Of a stretch of DNA of 64,000 nt, positions 52,644-64,000 are shown piece by piece. Where the stretch lies: NCBI GenBank assembly GCA_029204225.1, contig MU832134.1:1-64000 (forward strand), in the 5' to 3' direction. The position numbers were made by a program, and so were the translations under genes. The notes beneath the pieces were generated by a model that saw only the letters and a program-made list of their open reading frames with translations, had not been told where the DNA came from and did not search any database. The first letter of the stretch is position 1. Every line of letters begins with the position of its first letter. The stretch comes from Diphasiastrum complanatum. Taxonomy: Eukaryota; Streptophyta; Lycopodiopsida; Lycopodiales; Lycopodiaceae.

Positions 52644-54379
52644 AAGTACAAGTGCATTTAAGGAATTGATCTAAACTATACCCAAATTGGCAGGTTTTTG
52701 GAAACAAGCTAATATTGAGGTAGCGAGGTTGAATGGATAGCTAGAACCATCATATTTGTACCAAATCTTGCTGTGGGCTACAGGTGTACTTTCCACACGT
52801 TTGGGTCCGTACAGGACCTATTTTGGACAGTAAAATTCAGTTTGGTGCATTTTGAGCTTCATACACCCAATGTTGAGTCAATTTAGTGCATTTTTCAAGC
52901 TTTCACTTGCATTGTTTCTATTCCATTGATTTGTTCTTGGTTTAGATCAATCATATAGATGGATTAAAGCTTGTTTACAGTACATTGAAGTTGATTCTCT
53001 GATTTTTTGAGTGTACATTGAAGTTGAGAGAGAAAGAGTGCTATAAACCAAAGATTAAGGAGTGATTTGCAAGGGGAGTGATTGAAATCCATTATACCTT
53101 CATTCTAGATTTGTTCAAGAGTGAAAGGGCTGAGTGTAGAAGCATCTAAATGCTAGAAGACACTCTTGGATCAGTCCTCCAAGTGAAATCTTAGTGAATT
53201 TCTAAAGCACAAACACTCATAAAGGCAAAATCTACCTATACAAGGTGATAATAATTGTTGGCAAGTACTAGGAGAAAAATTTGAGATCCAAGTCACATTG
53301 TTTACCCCTACTCAAGTGTGTGAGTGTGTTTTTTTGGCTTGAATTAAAGTCATAAATGTGAGTGAGGCATATGTGTTGTGGTTGATCCAAAATTTTCAAG
53401 AGATCCTTCCTTTGTAGAGGGCAAGAACTAGTAACTCAATTCTTGACTTTGGTGGAAAAATTGTCTTCTTCATTGTGATCAAATCTTGCTAAGTGGCATT
53501 AGCTCTTTGTAAGCAAATATCTTAGTGAGAGAGAAGTATCACATTTCTGAAAATTTGAATTTCATTCCAACTCTAAAGAGGTAGAGTCATTGGTACTTGG
53601 TGGAGTCCAATAGGGGTGAATGAATTCAATTTTTTGAGCAAAATTTTGACATTATATGTATGAAACTCAAATAAGTTCTATTCAACTTTCTTTGTGAGAG
53701 TGTGAGGGTCAAGTTGTGATCCCATTGGGATTCTAGAATAGGGAGGAGTCCATATTTGAGTGTTCATACATGGTTGGGATCTTTGTGAATCTCTAGATGT
53801 CTAATTTTTAAGCTTGGTGAAAAACTATTGACATAGATTGTTATCAAACCATTTCATGTCCATTCCAAATCTCAAGAGTGAGATTTTTTGGGTCAAGAGG
53901 GATTCCAAAAGGGGTGATTGGATCTGATCTTTGTGTGTTTGAATCAAGTATACATGTCAAGTTTTTGTGATCTAGTGTAGATCCTTTTTTTTTGTGAAAA
54001 TTAGTGGCTTAATTTGTTGTCAAATCAAATCAAATTCAAATCTCAAGAGTGAGATTATTTGGGTCAAGAGTGAGTCCAAAAGAAGTGACTAATTTGATTT
54101 TCAAGTATTTGAAACAAGACCCATACTTTGTTCAAGAATCTCAAAAGTTGAGTGAACTAGTCAAGAGAAAAGAAAAATCTAGGTGTCAAACTTTTCAAAT
54201 CCATTCCAACTCTCAAGAGGAAGAGTCATTGGTATTTGTTGAGACCAATAGGGGTGTTTGGATCTGATTTTTGTGATTTGATAGAGTACTTTTTTCTTAG
54301 TGATCAAAGCAAAGATTAGTTTCCAATTGACTAGGTTGAGACCAATCCATCCAAGGAGAACTAAAGCAAGGGGGCCAAG

Positions 54380-55255
54380 GTGAAGGATGGAGCTTCAAGT
54401 TCAAAGTGCAAAGGCAAGAAGGACAAATCCAAGGAAAGGTGTTTCCTTTGTGGAAAGATGCATGAGGCTTGGAGCCTCACAAGGACTTACAAGATTTGTC
54501 TTCCAAAGTCCATCATCACACATTTCAAACCTTTTGAAGTTTTGCATTTGGAAGTGAATTTTTTGGTTCAAGATGCAAAGATAATTGTCACTTTCATTAA
54601 TGTCACTTGGATTTATTTCATGTCCTTGGAAAGCATTTTGCTTAGGACTTTGGAAAAGTTCAAATTTATTGTTATGATCCAAGAGAAACCAAGAAAGATT
54701 GAGGAGCAATCACAAAATGAAAAAAGTTTCATTTATGCTCTCATGAAATCTTATGAAGAAATATTTTGCTTTGAAGAGATTTTTGTATCTCAAAGGTGGA
54801 TTAAGGCAATACTAGTTGAGTGTGATGCCTTAATAGATAGCAAAGCATGTTTTCCTTGTAAACTTATATTGAATATGAAGTCAAGGAAATGGAAATGTCT
54901 TCATAATGTATTTTTTGTTGGTTTCAATAAGGTCATGAATGATGTTTTCATTCATAATGTTGAAGATTATAAATTTTCAATTTTAAAGGCAAGTTGTAAA
55001 CTTCTTATGAGAATAAGTGAAGCATCCAAAGTGGACACCTATATCCATAAGCAAGTAGTTAGCCTTATTGAGATGGAAATACTTCTTGATTTCAATATTA
55101 GAAAAATCATGCCAAGTTGTGGTAATTTTTGGACTTATGTTTCTAGCATAAGTAATGTTGATGATCATATGAAGTGCACATTATATGATCATGGTTGTTG
55201 TGATCATTTTGAAACATGGAGGTCTTGGATTTCCATCAAGGAGGAGCACCAATAA
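54380..55255 (+). CDS. Gag-like protein of the non-autonomous element, module 1
   Basis: The 291-residue frame starts with a basic stretch and CFLCGKMHEAWSL, a zinc-knuckle-like CxxCxxxH with Ser in place of the last Cys. The rest is an unrecognised module: CFEEIFVSQRWIKAILVECD, then SILKASCKLLMRISEASKVD, then YIHKQVVSLIEMEI. The same module, diverged, recurs in 55289-55939, so the protein arose by internal duplication. It lies between PBS and PPT of an LTR element and is probably translated from the element RNA. No protease, integrase or RT motif is present. The upstream 52644-54379 has only broken frames with repeated phrases such as ctcaagagtgagatt. Confidence 0.6.
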   Translation: MKDGASSSKCKGKKDKSKERCFLCGKMHEAWSLTRTYKICLPKSIITHFKPFEVLHLEVNFLVQDAKIIVTFINVTWIYFMSLESILLRTLEKFKFIVMIQEKPRKIEEQSQNEKSFIYALMKSYEEIFCFEEIFVSQRWIKAILVECDALIDSKACFPCKLILNMKSRKWKCLHNVFFVGFNKVMNDVFIHNVEDYKFSILKASCKLLMRISEASKVDTYIHKQVVSLIEMEILLDFNIRKIMPSCGNFWTYVSSISNVDDHMKCTLYDHGCCDHFETWRSWISIKEEHQ

Positions 55256-55288
55256 GTTGATCTTGAGGAGTCATCTCGAGGTTCAAGT

Positions 55289-55939
55289 GTGCCAAGGATT
55301 GAGGAGGAGAGTCCTTCTCAAGTTATGATTCCAAGAAGAATATCAAGAGACATGGTTGAGCTCATATGGCTCACATTTCAAGGGCAAGAGGAGCACATTT
55401 CAAGTAGTATACATCTCATGCTTGCTTCTCTTATGTCATTTGGTGAATCAATTTGCTTTAGTGAGACTTTTGCATCTCAAAGTTGGAGTAAAGCAATACT
55501 AGTTGAGTATGGTGTCTCTCTTGAGAACATGGTTGATGTTCTTAATGATATGAAATTGATTTTAGATCAATTAGAAAGCAAATAGTTATTTCATCAAATG
55601 TATGTTCTTGAGTCTTGCAAGAGCAAGAGTGAGTTGTCCACTCATAGTATGAAAAATTGTCTTTTTTCATGTATTGAGGCCAATTGTAAACTCTTTATGA
55701 GAGAAAGTGAATCATCCTCTAAGGAAACTTATCTCCATAATGAAGTATCTAGCCTCATTAGATCTGAGATTAGCATGGCAACCAAGCATGAAGATATGAT
55801 ACAAACTCTTTGTTATTATAGCATGCATAGTCTTGCCAATGTTGATGAGCCTAATCCTCGAGATCTTGGTAACATGATGTTGGATCTTTGTGATCCTCAT
55901 GAGTCAAGAAGAACTCTTTATTTTATCATGGAGTTGTAG
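55289..55939 (+). pseudogene. Gag-like protein of the non-autonomous element, module 2 (broken)
   Basis: Two frames, 55289-55585 and 55598-55939, repeat the module of 54380-55255: CFSETFASQSWSKAILVEYG, then CIEANCKLFMRESESSSKET, then YLHNEVSSLIRSEI. A stop at 55583 and a shift separate the two parts. The first copy ends close to a stop at 55253 that also splits the modules. The relative at 1-805 corresponds to this second module. Confidence 0.6.
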
Positions 55940-56210
55940 CCATTTTCAAGGAGGAGGAGCTTTTGGATCAACCATATGCTTCAAGGATGGAACAAATCAA
56001 TGAAAGAGGTGCTAGGATGGTGCAAAGCTCTCAAGTTCATCAAAAAAGTCAACATCAAAGAGGCACTATCATGGATATGGTGATTTCGGATCGACATCAA
56101 GCTCATTGTCTAATCTTCACACCTTTGAACCAGCAAGGATCCATATTAGAAGACCAATTCATCACATGGAGTCAATCTCAATATCATCATGTTTTTATCA
56201 AGTTAGTTTT

Positions 56211-56219
56211 GAGGAGGAG
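56211..56219 (+). other. Polypurine tract
   Basis: gaggaggag directly before the TG of the 3' LTR. Confidence 0.88.
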
Positions 56220-57068
56220 TGTTAAAATTGGCAAAAGCTAACTTGATCATATCTTGTGAATACCATTATGAGCAGTACATATCATCATAAGACATGTGTG
56301 GAGCCTGTTCCCACATGTGAAATAAATGCATTTATCATTTATATGAGTCATATAGGTTGTACATGCCATTTCATTTGAGATCTAGTGGCTAAAATGGCCA
56401 AAATCTAGTTTTCTAGCTATATGCCACTTGGCATCATTTTATTGGTAGGAAAAGCTATTTCACATGGATATGAGTGATCTCACACGTGCTAAGGACTCCT
56501 CACATGTGTGAAAACATCTGTAGTAGGTGAGATCCAACTTGTAGTAGATATTTGTGCAAGTCCCTATAAATTAGGAAAATTGCCTAAAATCAAGGGAGGT
56601 GGCTATAAGTTAGAAAACTTGGTCCATGTGCCATATTGATGATTATTGGTGGATCCTTTGATGAGTAGGCAATCTCACACCTTCCAAATCAGCTGAGTAA
56701 GCATAAGATCTTGTGTATATATGGTGGCTCATTTGGCCATAATTGATAAGAAAGCTAAATCTTGGTTTTGGTGCATTTCTTGAGTAATCTCTCCATTTGT
56801 CTTGTGATTTTATGCTTCTAATGGTTTCTAAGCTTAGTGTACTTCATTATTTGCTGGTAGTCCGTACTCTGATAGGTCTTCACACGTGTGAAACCAGCAG
56901 GTACAAGTTTTGATCATATTTGATTGTTCTTGTTAGATTTGTTGATGTAGATTTTATCTAGTGCTATCTAATCTTGTGTAGATTGGTAGATCAATCTAAT
57001 CTAACACCCAATCACACTTGTGGATCTGATTTGGATCCATTCTTGGTCCTTTTTGCTGTACTTTGACA
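56220..57068 (+). repeat. 3' LTR
   Basis: 849 bases, paired with 51784-52630. The target duplication AGTTC follows at 57069-57073. Confidence 0.95.
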
Positions 57069-57073
57069 AGTTC

Positions 57074-57812
<739 letters not shown>

Positions 57813-58284
57813 GAATTTTGCATTGATTTAGAAGGGTTTTGGATATTGTTCTTCTTGTAATAGATTGTTAATATTATTTAGGATAGTGTTTGGTAATAGA
57901 ATCTAGGAACAACAACATTTTAGTACATAACACATGCTATGGAACTCATGGAGGAGGCCTCTATCTATACCCACGAGTTGGTGAACCCAATTGTAACATA
58001 ATTTGGATTCCACCTCTTACAACAGAGTGAACCCCAATCTATAAGGATTTGAGTTCCACCTCTTACTTGATAATAGGAGGCCTCTTTATTAAAAACATAA
58101 CTCAAGTTGAGATAGTCTAAATTGCTAGCTCTCACATGGCTATCCATCTTTTGGGAATTACCATGGGGCTCACAACTGTACAGCTTAGCCTAGCACTAAT
58201 AATTCTCGTGCTCTCCGACTCGGCACAGCAAATCGTAAGTAATATATTACGATCCACACAAAGAGAGAGTGCCTGCACAAGCTA

Positions 58285-58393
<109 letters not shown>

Positions 58394-58394
58394 T

Positions 58395-58600
58395 TAGCAA
58401 AGAATAATTTGAATTTTGGAGTGGGCCCATTAGATGCATGCATGGGGAGGAGGGCCATACATGATTTTCCCCATACATGCATCTTCCTCCCCAAGTTTTT
58501 TAGTTCAAAAAATGTGTATGCATGGGTGAGGGGAGGAGGATGCATGGTCCCTCACCCATGCATACAAGTGTATGTAAGTTTAAATATATATATACTAGTA
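58395..58600 (+). repeat. 200-bp dispersed repeat with hairpin structure, left copy
   Basis: It matches 61130-61340 in the same orientation (gataatttgaat, gatgcatgcatggggaggag, ccccatacatgcatc, aagtttaaatatatata). Within each copy gatgcatgcatgggg pairs with ccccatacatgcatc, a MITE-like hairpin. Confidence 0.85.
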
Positions 58601-58689
58601 AAGAGTGCCCGTCGTTGAGGGCAATGGAGGCCGATCTAGGTGGTGGCCGATGATTTGGATCATGGCCAATCTCGCACATCTTGCATCTC

Positions 58690-59020
58690 GAATATCTAAC
58701 ATTCGAGTCTTTGAAAAAATTCGAGTCTTTGGAAAAATGCGAGTCCTTGAAAATATTCGAGCCCTTTAAAAATATTCGAGTCTTGGAAAAAATTCTAGTC
58801 TTCTAAAAAGTTCTAGTCTTTGGGAAAAAAATCGAGTCTTTTGATAAAATTGAGTCTTTCAAAAAATTCTAGTCTTTTGAAAAATTTGACTTGACAATAC
58901 AAAGGGTCCTTCGATCCTTGGAAAAAATTCGAGTCTTTGGAAAAATTCAAGTCATTGGCCAATACTTCGAGTCTTGGAAAAATTTGTGTCTTTGGAAAAT
59001 TTGAGTCTTAAGAAAATCCG
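58690..59020 (+). repeat. Degenerate 20-bp minisatellite
   Basis: About 15 units of the form ttcgagtctttggaaaaa, with variants cgagtccttgaaaatattc and tctagtcttttgaaaaa. Confidence 0.85.
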
Positions 59021-59214
59021 AAGTTCTGACCGTTTTTACTGAATCCGACTAATTTCGACGGGCCTAGAATCCCAGGAATGCGTATAGGGTTTCTGGTTCG
59101 GACGCACGTTTTTGTGTGAGTACTGAATCGTTTGGAGCCCGGTTTAGTCCTGCAGGTTTGTCTCGGCATGCAGCATAGGACGGAACAGAGGGTCCAAAAA
59201 AAACGGACTTCGTT

Positions 59215-60541
59215 CGTCACATGGCCTACCATAGGCTATGTTGTAGGCCACATAGGCCTACTATCTAGCAAGCCTATCATAGGTTGCCACATGGCAAGCC
59301 AAGTAGGCCTACCACATGGCAAATCATGCAAGCTTGGGGTTTGCCACATGGCAAGCCATGTTGGCCTACCATAGGCTTATGCGGCAAGCCAACAAAGCTC
59401 TACCATATAGGCCTGAGTGGACCCAGAGAGAGATATAGAGAGGTGGGCTTGAAAGCTGACACATGGCAAGTCATGTAGGCCTACCATAGGCTTGCATGGC
59501 AGACCACATAGGCATGGCATAGGCCTCATGTCTGCCATGCAAGCATGTTGTAGGTTGCCACATATGCTTGTCATAGGCTTGTGTGGCAAGCCAACCAGGC
59601 TCTGCCACGTAGGCTTGAGTGGACATAGAGAGAGAAAGAGGTGGGGCTCGCAAGCTACCACGTGGCAAGCCACGTAGACCTGCCACGTAGAAAACCATGG
59701 AGGGTAATACTTCCCCATGTCGTAAGCCATGTAGGACTACCATAGGCTTGTGTAGCAAGCCACATAGGCATGGCATAAATCTACTATCTGCCAATCTTGT
59801 CATAGGCTGCCACGTGGAAAGCCACGTAGGTCTACCATGTGGCAAGTCTTGCAAGCTAAGAGTTTGCCATGTGGCAAACCATGTAGGTTTAACATAGGCT
59901 TGTGTGGCAAGCCAACCAGGCTTTGCCACGTAGGCCTGAGTGGACCTAGAGAGAGAAAAAGGTGGGGCTCAAAAGCTGCCACGTGGCAAGCCACGTATGC
60001 CTTCCATAGGCTTGTGTGGCTTGCCATATGGCCTACCATAGGCTGGTGTAACAGGCCACATAAGCCTGCTATCTACCAAGCATGTCATGCACTGCCAAGT
60101 GGCAATCACATATGGTTGCCATGTGGAAAATCATGCAGGCTTGGGGTTAGCCATGTGGCAAGCCACGTAGGCCCATCATAGGCTGGCAAGCCAACCAGAC
60201 TCTGCCTACGTGGTCTGCTATCTGCTAAGCCTATCGCACACTACCACGGGGCAAGCCACGTAGGTCTGCCACATGGCAAATCATGCAAACTTGAGGTTTG
60301 CCATGTGGCAAGCATGTAGGCCTACCATAGGCTTGTATGGCAAGCAAACCGGGCTCTGCCACGTAGGTTTGAGTGGACCTAGAGAGAGAGATATAGGTGG
60401 GCTCGAAAGTTGCCATGTAGGCCTACCATAGGCTTGCGTGGCAGGCTACATAGGCATGGCATAGGTCTAATGTCTGTCACGCAAGCATGTTGCAAGCTAC
60501 CACATAGGCTTGCCATAGGCTTGTGTGGCAAGCCATGGACC

Positions 60542-60590
<49 letters not shown>

Positions 60591-60828
60591 GGGGCTCACA
60601 AGTTGCCATGTGGCAAGCCACGTAGGCATGTCATGAGACAAACCACGCAGGCTTGGGACTTGCCATGTGGCAAGCCACGTAGGCCTATCATAGGCTTGTG
60701 TGGCAGGTCATATAGGCATGACATAGGCTTGATGTCTGCCATGCAGGCATGTTGCAGTCTGTCACATAGGCTTGACATAGGCTTGTGTGGCAAGCAAATT
60801 AAGCTATGCACCACGTAGGTCTGCCATG

Positions 60829-60830
<2 letters not shown>
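59215..60830 (+). repeat. Complex minisatellite built from gccacgtggcaagcc / taggcctaccataggcttg blocks
   Basis: Short blocks such as gccacgtggcaagccacgta and ctaccataggcttgtgtggc recur dozens of times in variable order. A longer block containing gtggacctagagagagag followed by ggtggggctc recurs at about 59413, 59618, 59937, 60370 and 60533. This suggests a higher-order unit of roughly 160-430 bases. Open frames on both strands are artefacts of the repeat. Confidence 0.9.
60543..60588 (+). repeat. (AG)n microsatellite grown inside the minisatellite
   Basis: The sequence ctagagagagag, present as a short purine stretch in the other four long blocks, is expanded here to about 23 AG units. Confidence 0.92.

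Positions 60831-60916
<86 letters not shown>
60831..60916 (+). repeat. (AG)n microsatellite
   Basis: About 43 AG units at the right end of the minisatellite. Confidence 0.95.
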
Positions 60917-60920
<4 letters not shown>

Positions 60921-61129
60921 CCGCCAGGCTTGCGTTTTGAAGTCTTCCTAGCCCTTCATAGCCGATTTTTCTTCATAGAAATATATTTTTATTTCAACCT
61001 TTCCCGTGGAAAGTCTGATAATTTAAAAAATCCTTAGAGCACCCTTCAAATTTTTGATAATGAAAGTCTCATTTGTTTAACACCTTTCACCATGAAAGTA
61101 TGTACATGCACTTCAAAATACTATGTGTG

Positions 61130-61340
61130 TTGGTAAAGGATAATTTGAATTTGGAGTGGGCCCCTTAGATGCATGCATGGGGAGGAGGGCCATGCATGCT
61201 TTTCCCCATACATGCATCCTCCTCCCCAAGTTTTTTAGTTAGAAAAAGCTCATGCATGGTGAGGGAAGGAGGATGCATGGGTGCACCCATACACATGCGC
61301 TCTTTTTAAGTGTACATAAGTTTAAATATATATATAGATA
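61130..61340 (+). repeat. 200-bp dispersed repeat with hairpin structure, right copy
   Basis: Direct copy of 58395-58600, ending in the same tttaaatatatatat tract. Together they bracket the minisatellite. Confidence 0.85.
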
Positions 61341-62885
61341 GATATATATATGTAAGTAAATTCCATAAAAGAGCCATGTAAGAGAGTTTAAAAAAAAATT
61401 AAAAACATAGGAAATAGGTCAAATTAGACTAAGTCAAAAGTCACCATGAAAAATCAAGAATTTAATGTCATGAAATCAAATAAGATGTGTTAGATTTGAA
61501 TAGTGAAAAATTAGATTACTTGAAGGGAAATGTGCACTTTCCCAAAATATACCGATAAGAAAAATACAATTAGCCACAACGTGGAGAAAAAAATCATTAA
61601 GAATTGCATGTGTGTTGAAGTGCAAAAAATCAATCATTAGTTAAGTTGTAAGAAATAAAGACTCATCAGATAATGATAGAATTCAGCATACATTTATAAA
61701 TGTTTCTAGTATTTTATATCTGGTCTATGTTTTGGTAACCCTTGTTTGTGTAATATGGTCCTTGTTTTTGTTTTATATTATTTTTTACTCTCACTTGCTT
61801 CTTAGTCCACACAAGGTCTACCACCAAATACTTTCAAACCTTGATCACAATCCCCTTCTTGCCTTCCAAAACAACTCTCCCCATTCCTACTTCCTTGAGT
61901 TCACCCATTTTTTGTTCACCTTTTCCGTCTCTCTCCCTCCACTGTTCAAATCTATCTACAGAGTTTTCATTACTATGAGAAAGCTTATTTCTAGACTGGT
62001 GGTAATTCTATCTCTCCGTTGGAATATGTGGTTCTCTAAAATCATAACCATTAATTCAAAACCTCTGGCCTTGATTGAGAACAGACTTTGTATCATTGTT
62101 TCAAGGCTAAGAACATTTAAGTTTTTTTTGTTTGGATTTATAGTTTTTCTAAGCTCTACCTTATGACATGAGTGACTTCTCAAATTGGAATGAATATAAA
62201 TTTCCAATCTCTAGTCGTCAACACACATGACCCAACCTACCCCTATAACCAAATTTCAATCTCCTTCATTTTCATAAAGAGGAGTGGACTCATTGAATGT
62301 CTCTAGTTCTATGATGATTTATGAATGTTACTCTATTTTAAATGATTATTGTGTTGATGAATTTTAGCATAAGGTGATAAAATTCCTATTGCACTAATCT
62401 TTATTATTGTAACGATATTCTATTTGCAAACTTTGTATAAAGCATTGATCTCTTAGTCAATATAACGAATAACTTTCTCCAATACAAACTCATGTCACAT
62501 ATAATGGAAATTCGTTTTAATATCATACATTATAGTTAACAAACTTATATCACATATTCATGCAAAGAAGTGGGAAAAATGTTAAGTAACAACATACTAA
62601 CAACAAAGTCCCATTTCTAGTGGAGGTATGAAAAACTTGTCTAATGCTCTTGTAACAAGAGTAAATGTTTGTGGATATACTTTCTAATAAAATAATAGCA
62701 TTAAACAAGAATGTTGTGGTATACGACAAAGGCATTGCCACAAATTTCTTGATTAAAATATGTTTTTAAGATTGGATACAAGGTAAATTAGCTATTTTCA
62801 AATATTATTTGTCTTGGAAATGTGTCTAATGATTAGCATTTCCTTTTCTTACCTCAAGGATCTAACTCTCATTCAAAGTGTGTGC
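61341..62885. other. AT-rich intergenic DNA, no gene seen
   Basis: The frame at 61732-62166 is hydrophobic and low in complexity. I see no family resemblance and do not call it a gene. Confidence 0.4.
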
Positions 62886-62887
62886 AT

Positions 62888-63110
62888 TTGGGGGGGGGGG
62901 GGGTTCACCATCCGGCTGGGGAAGGGCCTTCGACCAAGGGCAGAAGGCCTTTCCCACGACGGCATGAACACCTTTTTTACTTTTTCTTTTTTCTTTTTTT
63001 TTGTCATAATTTTTTTTACATGCACCTTGGAAGGTGCACATAAAAATTTTTGGAAATAAGAAAGGTGCAAAAATTTTGTTTTGTGAGGCACTCCTTTTTG
63101 TTCATGAAAA
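62888..63110 (+). repeat. G run, GC-rich block and T-rich tail
   Basis: About 14 G are followed by gaagggccttcgaccaaggg, then T-rich sequence and ggtgcacataaaaatttttgg. The layout (G run, aaggcc-rich block, T runs) resembles 26781-27060, so the two may belong to one repeat family. Confidence 0.45.
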
Positions 63111-63554
63111 AGAAAAAATTGATTTTAAGGTTGACAACAATAGAAAACATAGATGAAATAATGTTGAAATGTAAATGGATGATTTGTATCTGCTGATGTT
63201 GGTGCAGGTTGAGAGCCTACTAGGGATGCATACAAACAAAACAAAAGGAAACCAAAAAGAAAAAGATGCAAAAACTTAATGTTGTTCTTGACTGCAATCA
63301 AAAGACACATCAACAATTACAAAGTGGATGGAAATCTCCTTGCCAAACTGCATATAAGAATCATCCTCAAAAATTAGCACAAATCAATGTCCAGAAGCAA
63401 ACAATTTATTTGCTGTGGAAGAATATGAACTACATTATCTTCCAGGCCAGTTAGAGCCTTCCATAAAGACCTAACTTATGAATATACTTGCAGACAATCT
63501 ATTGCTGCAGAATATAATGATGAAACAATCAGATGAAAGATGATTTGTTTCAGA
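63111..63554. other. 3' flank of the GDSL gene, no gene seen
   Basis: This is the likely 3' UTR and downstream region of the minus-strand gene that ends at 63555. Confidence 0.4.
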
Positions 63555-64000
63555 TTAGAGCGCTAGAAGCTCCTTGATGTTGATCGGGCTGATATCAGAC
63601 GGAGGTCCATTCAGTAGTCTGTCTGTGAGGAGTCTGTTCACTGCCTCGGTGGGATGGAAAGGATCCCAGAATACATATTTGCTTCTGTCTGGACATATGT
63701 TGGAAAGTACAGTGCATACGAGAACTCCATTGTAAGATCCTTGGCCGCAACAAGCTGTAGTAGAAGCTTCAAATCCTGAATGGCAAAACAAATGGTTATA
63801 CAATTCCGAACGTATTTTCAGACCTACCTGCCAATAGATCAAGATCGTTCGAACGTAAGGAAGTGCTTCCGGAAGAAATAATATACCATAATTCCCTGGG
63901 TTGTTGATAATCCCAAATATCATGTCGTAGCCGTTACCATAGACAAACATTGCTCCCGGGAGTTCTCTGTTGAGCTCTTCAAGCATAGGCTTCAGAGCTG
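63555..64000 (-). CDS. GDSL esterase/lipase, C-terminal part (gene runs off the right edge)
   Basis: The last exon is 63775-63555 and the previous exon runs from the window edge to 63887, with a GT-AG intron (gtatat...ttcag, phase 1). The spliced product reads LKPMLEELNRELPGAMFVYG, then DMIFGIINNPGNYG, then FEASTTACCGQGSYNG. CPDRSKYVFWDPFHPTEAVN is block V with the catalytic Asp and His (D-x-x-H). This is the plant secreted GDSL family. These enzymes hydrolyse acyl esters, often of cell-wall or cuticle lipids; the substrate here is unknown. The catalytic Ser block (GDS) and signal peptide lie outside the window. The visible part is intact. Confidence 0.93.
   Translation of the reverse strand, partial: ALKPMLEELNRELPGAMFVYGNGYDMIFGIINNPGNYGILFLPEALPYVRTILIYWQVGLKIRSELYNHLFCHSGFEASTTACCGQGSYNGVLVCTVLSNICPDRSKYVFWDPFHPTEAVNRLLTDRLLNGPPSDISPINIKELLAL

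Larger units (their letters stand above)
51784..57068 (+). mobile_element. Full-length non-autonomous LTR retrotransposon
   Basis: 5' LTR 51784-52630 and 3' LTR 56220-57068 both begin TGTTAAAATTGG and end TTTGACA. They differ at roughly 25 positions by my count (about 3%). A 5-bp target duplication AGTTC flanks the element (51779-51783 and 57069-57073). A copia PBS follows the 5' LTR and a gaggaggag polypurine tract precedes the 3' LTR. Each LTR has a TATA-like gtatatatgg (near 52276 and 56712) and a CACACGTGTGAA motif. The interior has gag-like coding sequence only, so movement would need helper proteins. Confidence 0.93.

Noticed and set aside
59215-60830. CRISPR-like array or protein genes on both strands
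   Set aside because: Block lengths and spacing vary, there are no unique spacers of constant length, and this is plant nuclear DNA. Open frames follow from repeat composition.
61732-62166. Open frame of 144 residues
   Set aside because: Hydrophobic, compositionally biased and isolated; no motif and no related copy in the window.

Overview
The window is plant nuclear DNA. It has GT-AG introns, Ty1-copia and Ty3-gypsy relics with plant-type primer binding sites, an AT-rich background, many long (GA)n/(CT)n runs, and two plant-type host genes. Gene density is very low: about two host genes in 64 kb. The species cannot be fixed from this sequence. A large, repeat-rich genome is an inference.

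Host genes. On the minus strand, 34921 to 27748 encodes a complete three-exon heptahelical protein (HHP/PAQR, adiponectin-receptor-like) with a 5.76-kb first intron. At the right edge, also minus, lie the last two exons of a GDSL esterase/lipase whose 5' part is outside the window.

Mobile DNA, left to right. 1-805 is the 3' part of a non-autonomous LTR element. 2641-3165 is a copia gag relic. About 3165-8760 is a broken Ty3-gypsy element (gag, zinc knuckles, protease, RT, RNase H, start of integrase). 8760-17640 is copy A of an element I do not recognise. Next come an inverted gypsy LTR piece (17645-17790) and an inverted gypsy gag (17990-18880). About 19380-23500 is a decayed copia element. 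37950-43760 is copy B of the unrecognised element. About 43766-49026 is an LTR element with no recognisable pol, whose protein is built from a repeated F-x-W-L module. 51784-57068 is a full-length non-autonomous LTR element with both LTRs, PBS, PPT and a 5-bp target duplication. 57600-61340 is minisatellite and microsatellite DNA.

The most interesting content is the unrecognised element present twice (A and B, same gene order, both decayed). It has four genes: (1) a plus-strand multi-exon gene resembling a DDE/RNase H-fold transposase with a CxxC insert; (2) a minus-strand acidic protein convergent with gene 1; (3) divergent from gene 2, a plus-strand gene fusing a histone H3 (tail start plus histone fold) through a basic, Pro/Ser-rich linker to a Ulp1/C48-type cysteine protease domain; (4) a minus-strand gene convergent with gene 3, one exon of which may have a ubiquitin-like fold. 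The histone and protease parts share diverged sequence and an intron in the same place and phase in both copies, so the fusion predates the split of A and B. I know of no described transposon with an H3-Ulp1 fusion; that novelty is an inference from memory, not a search.
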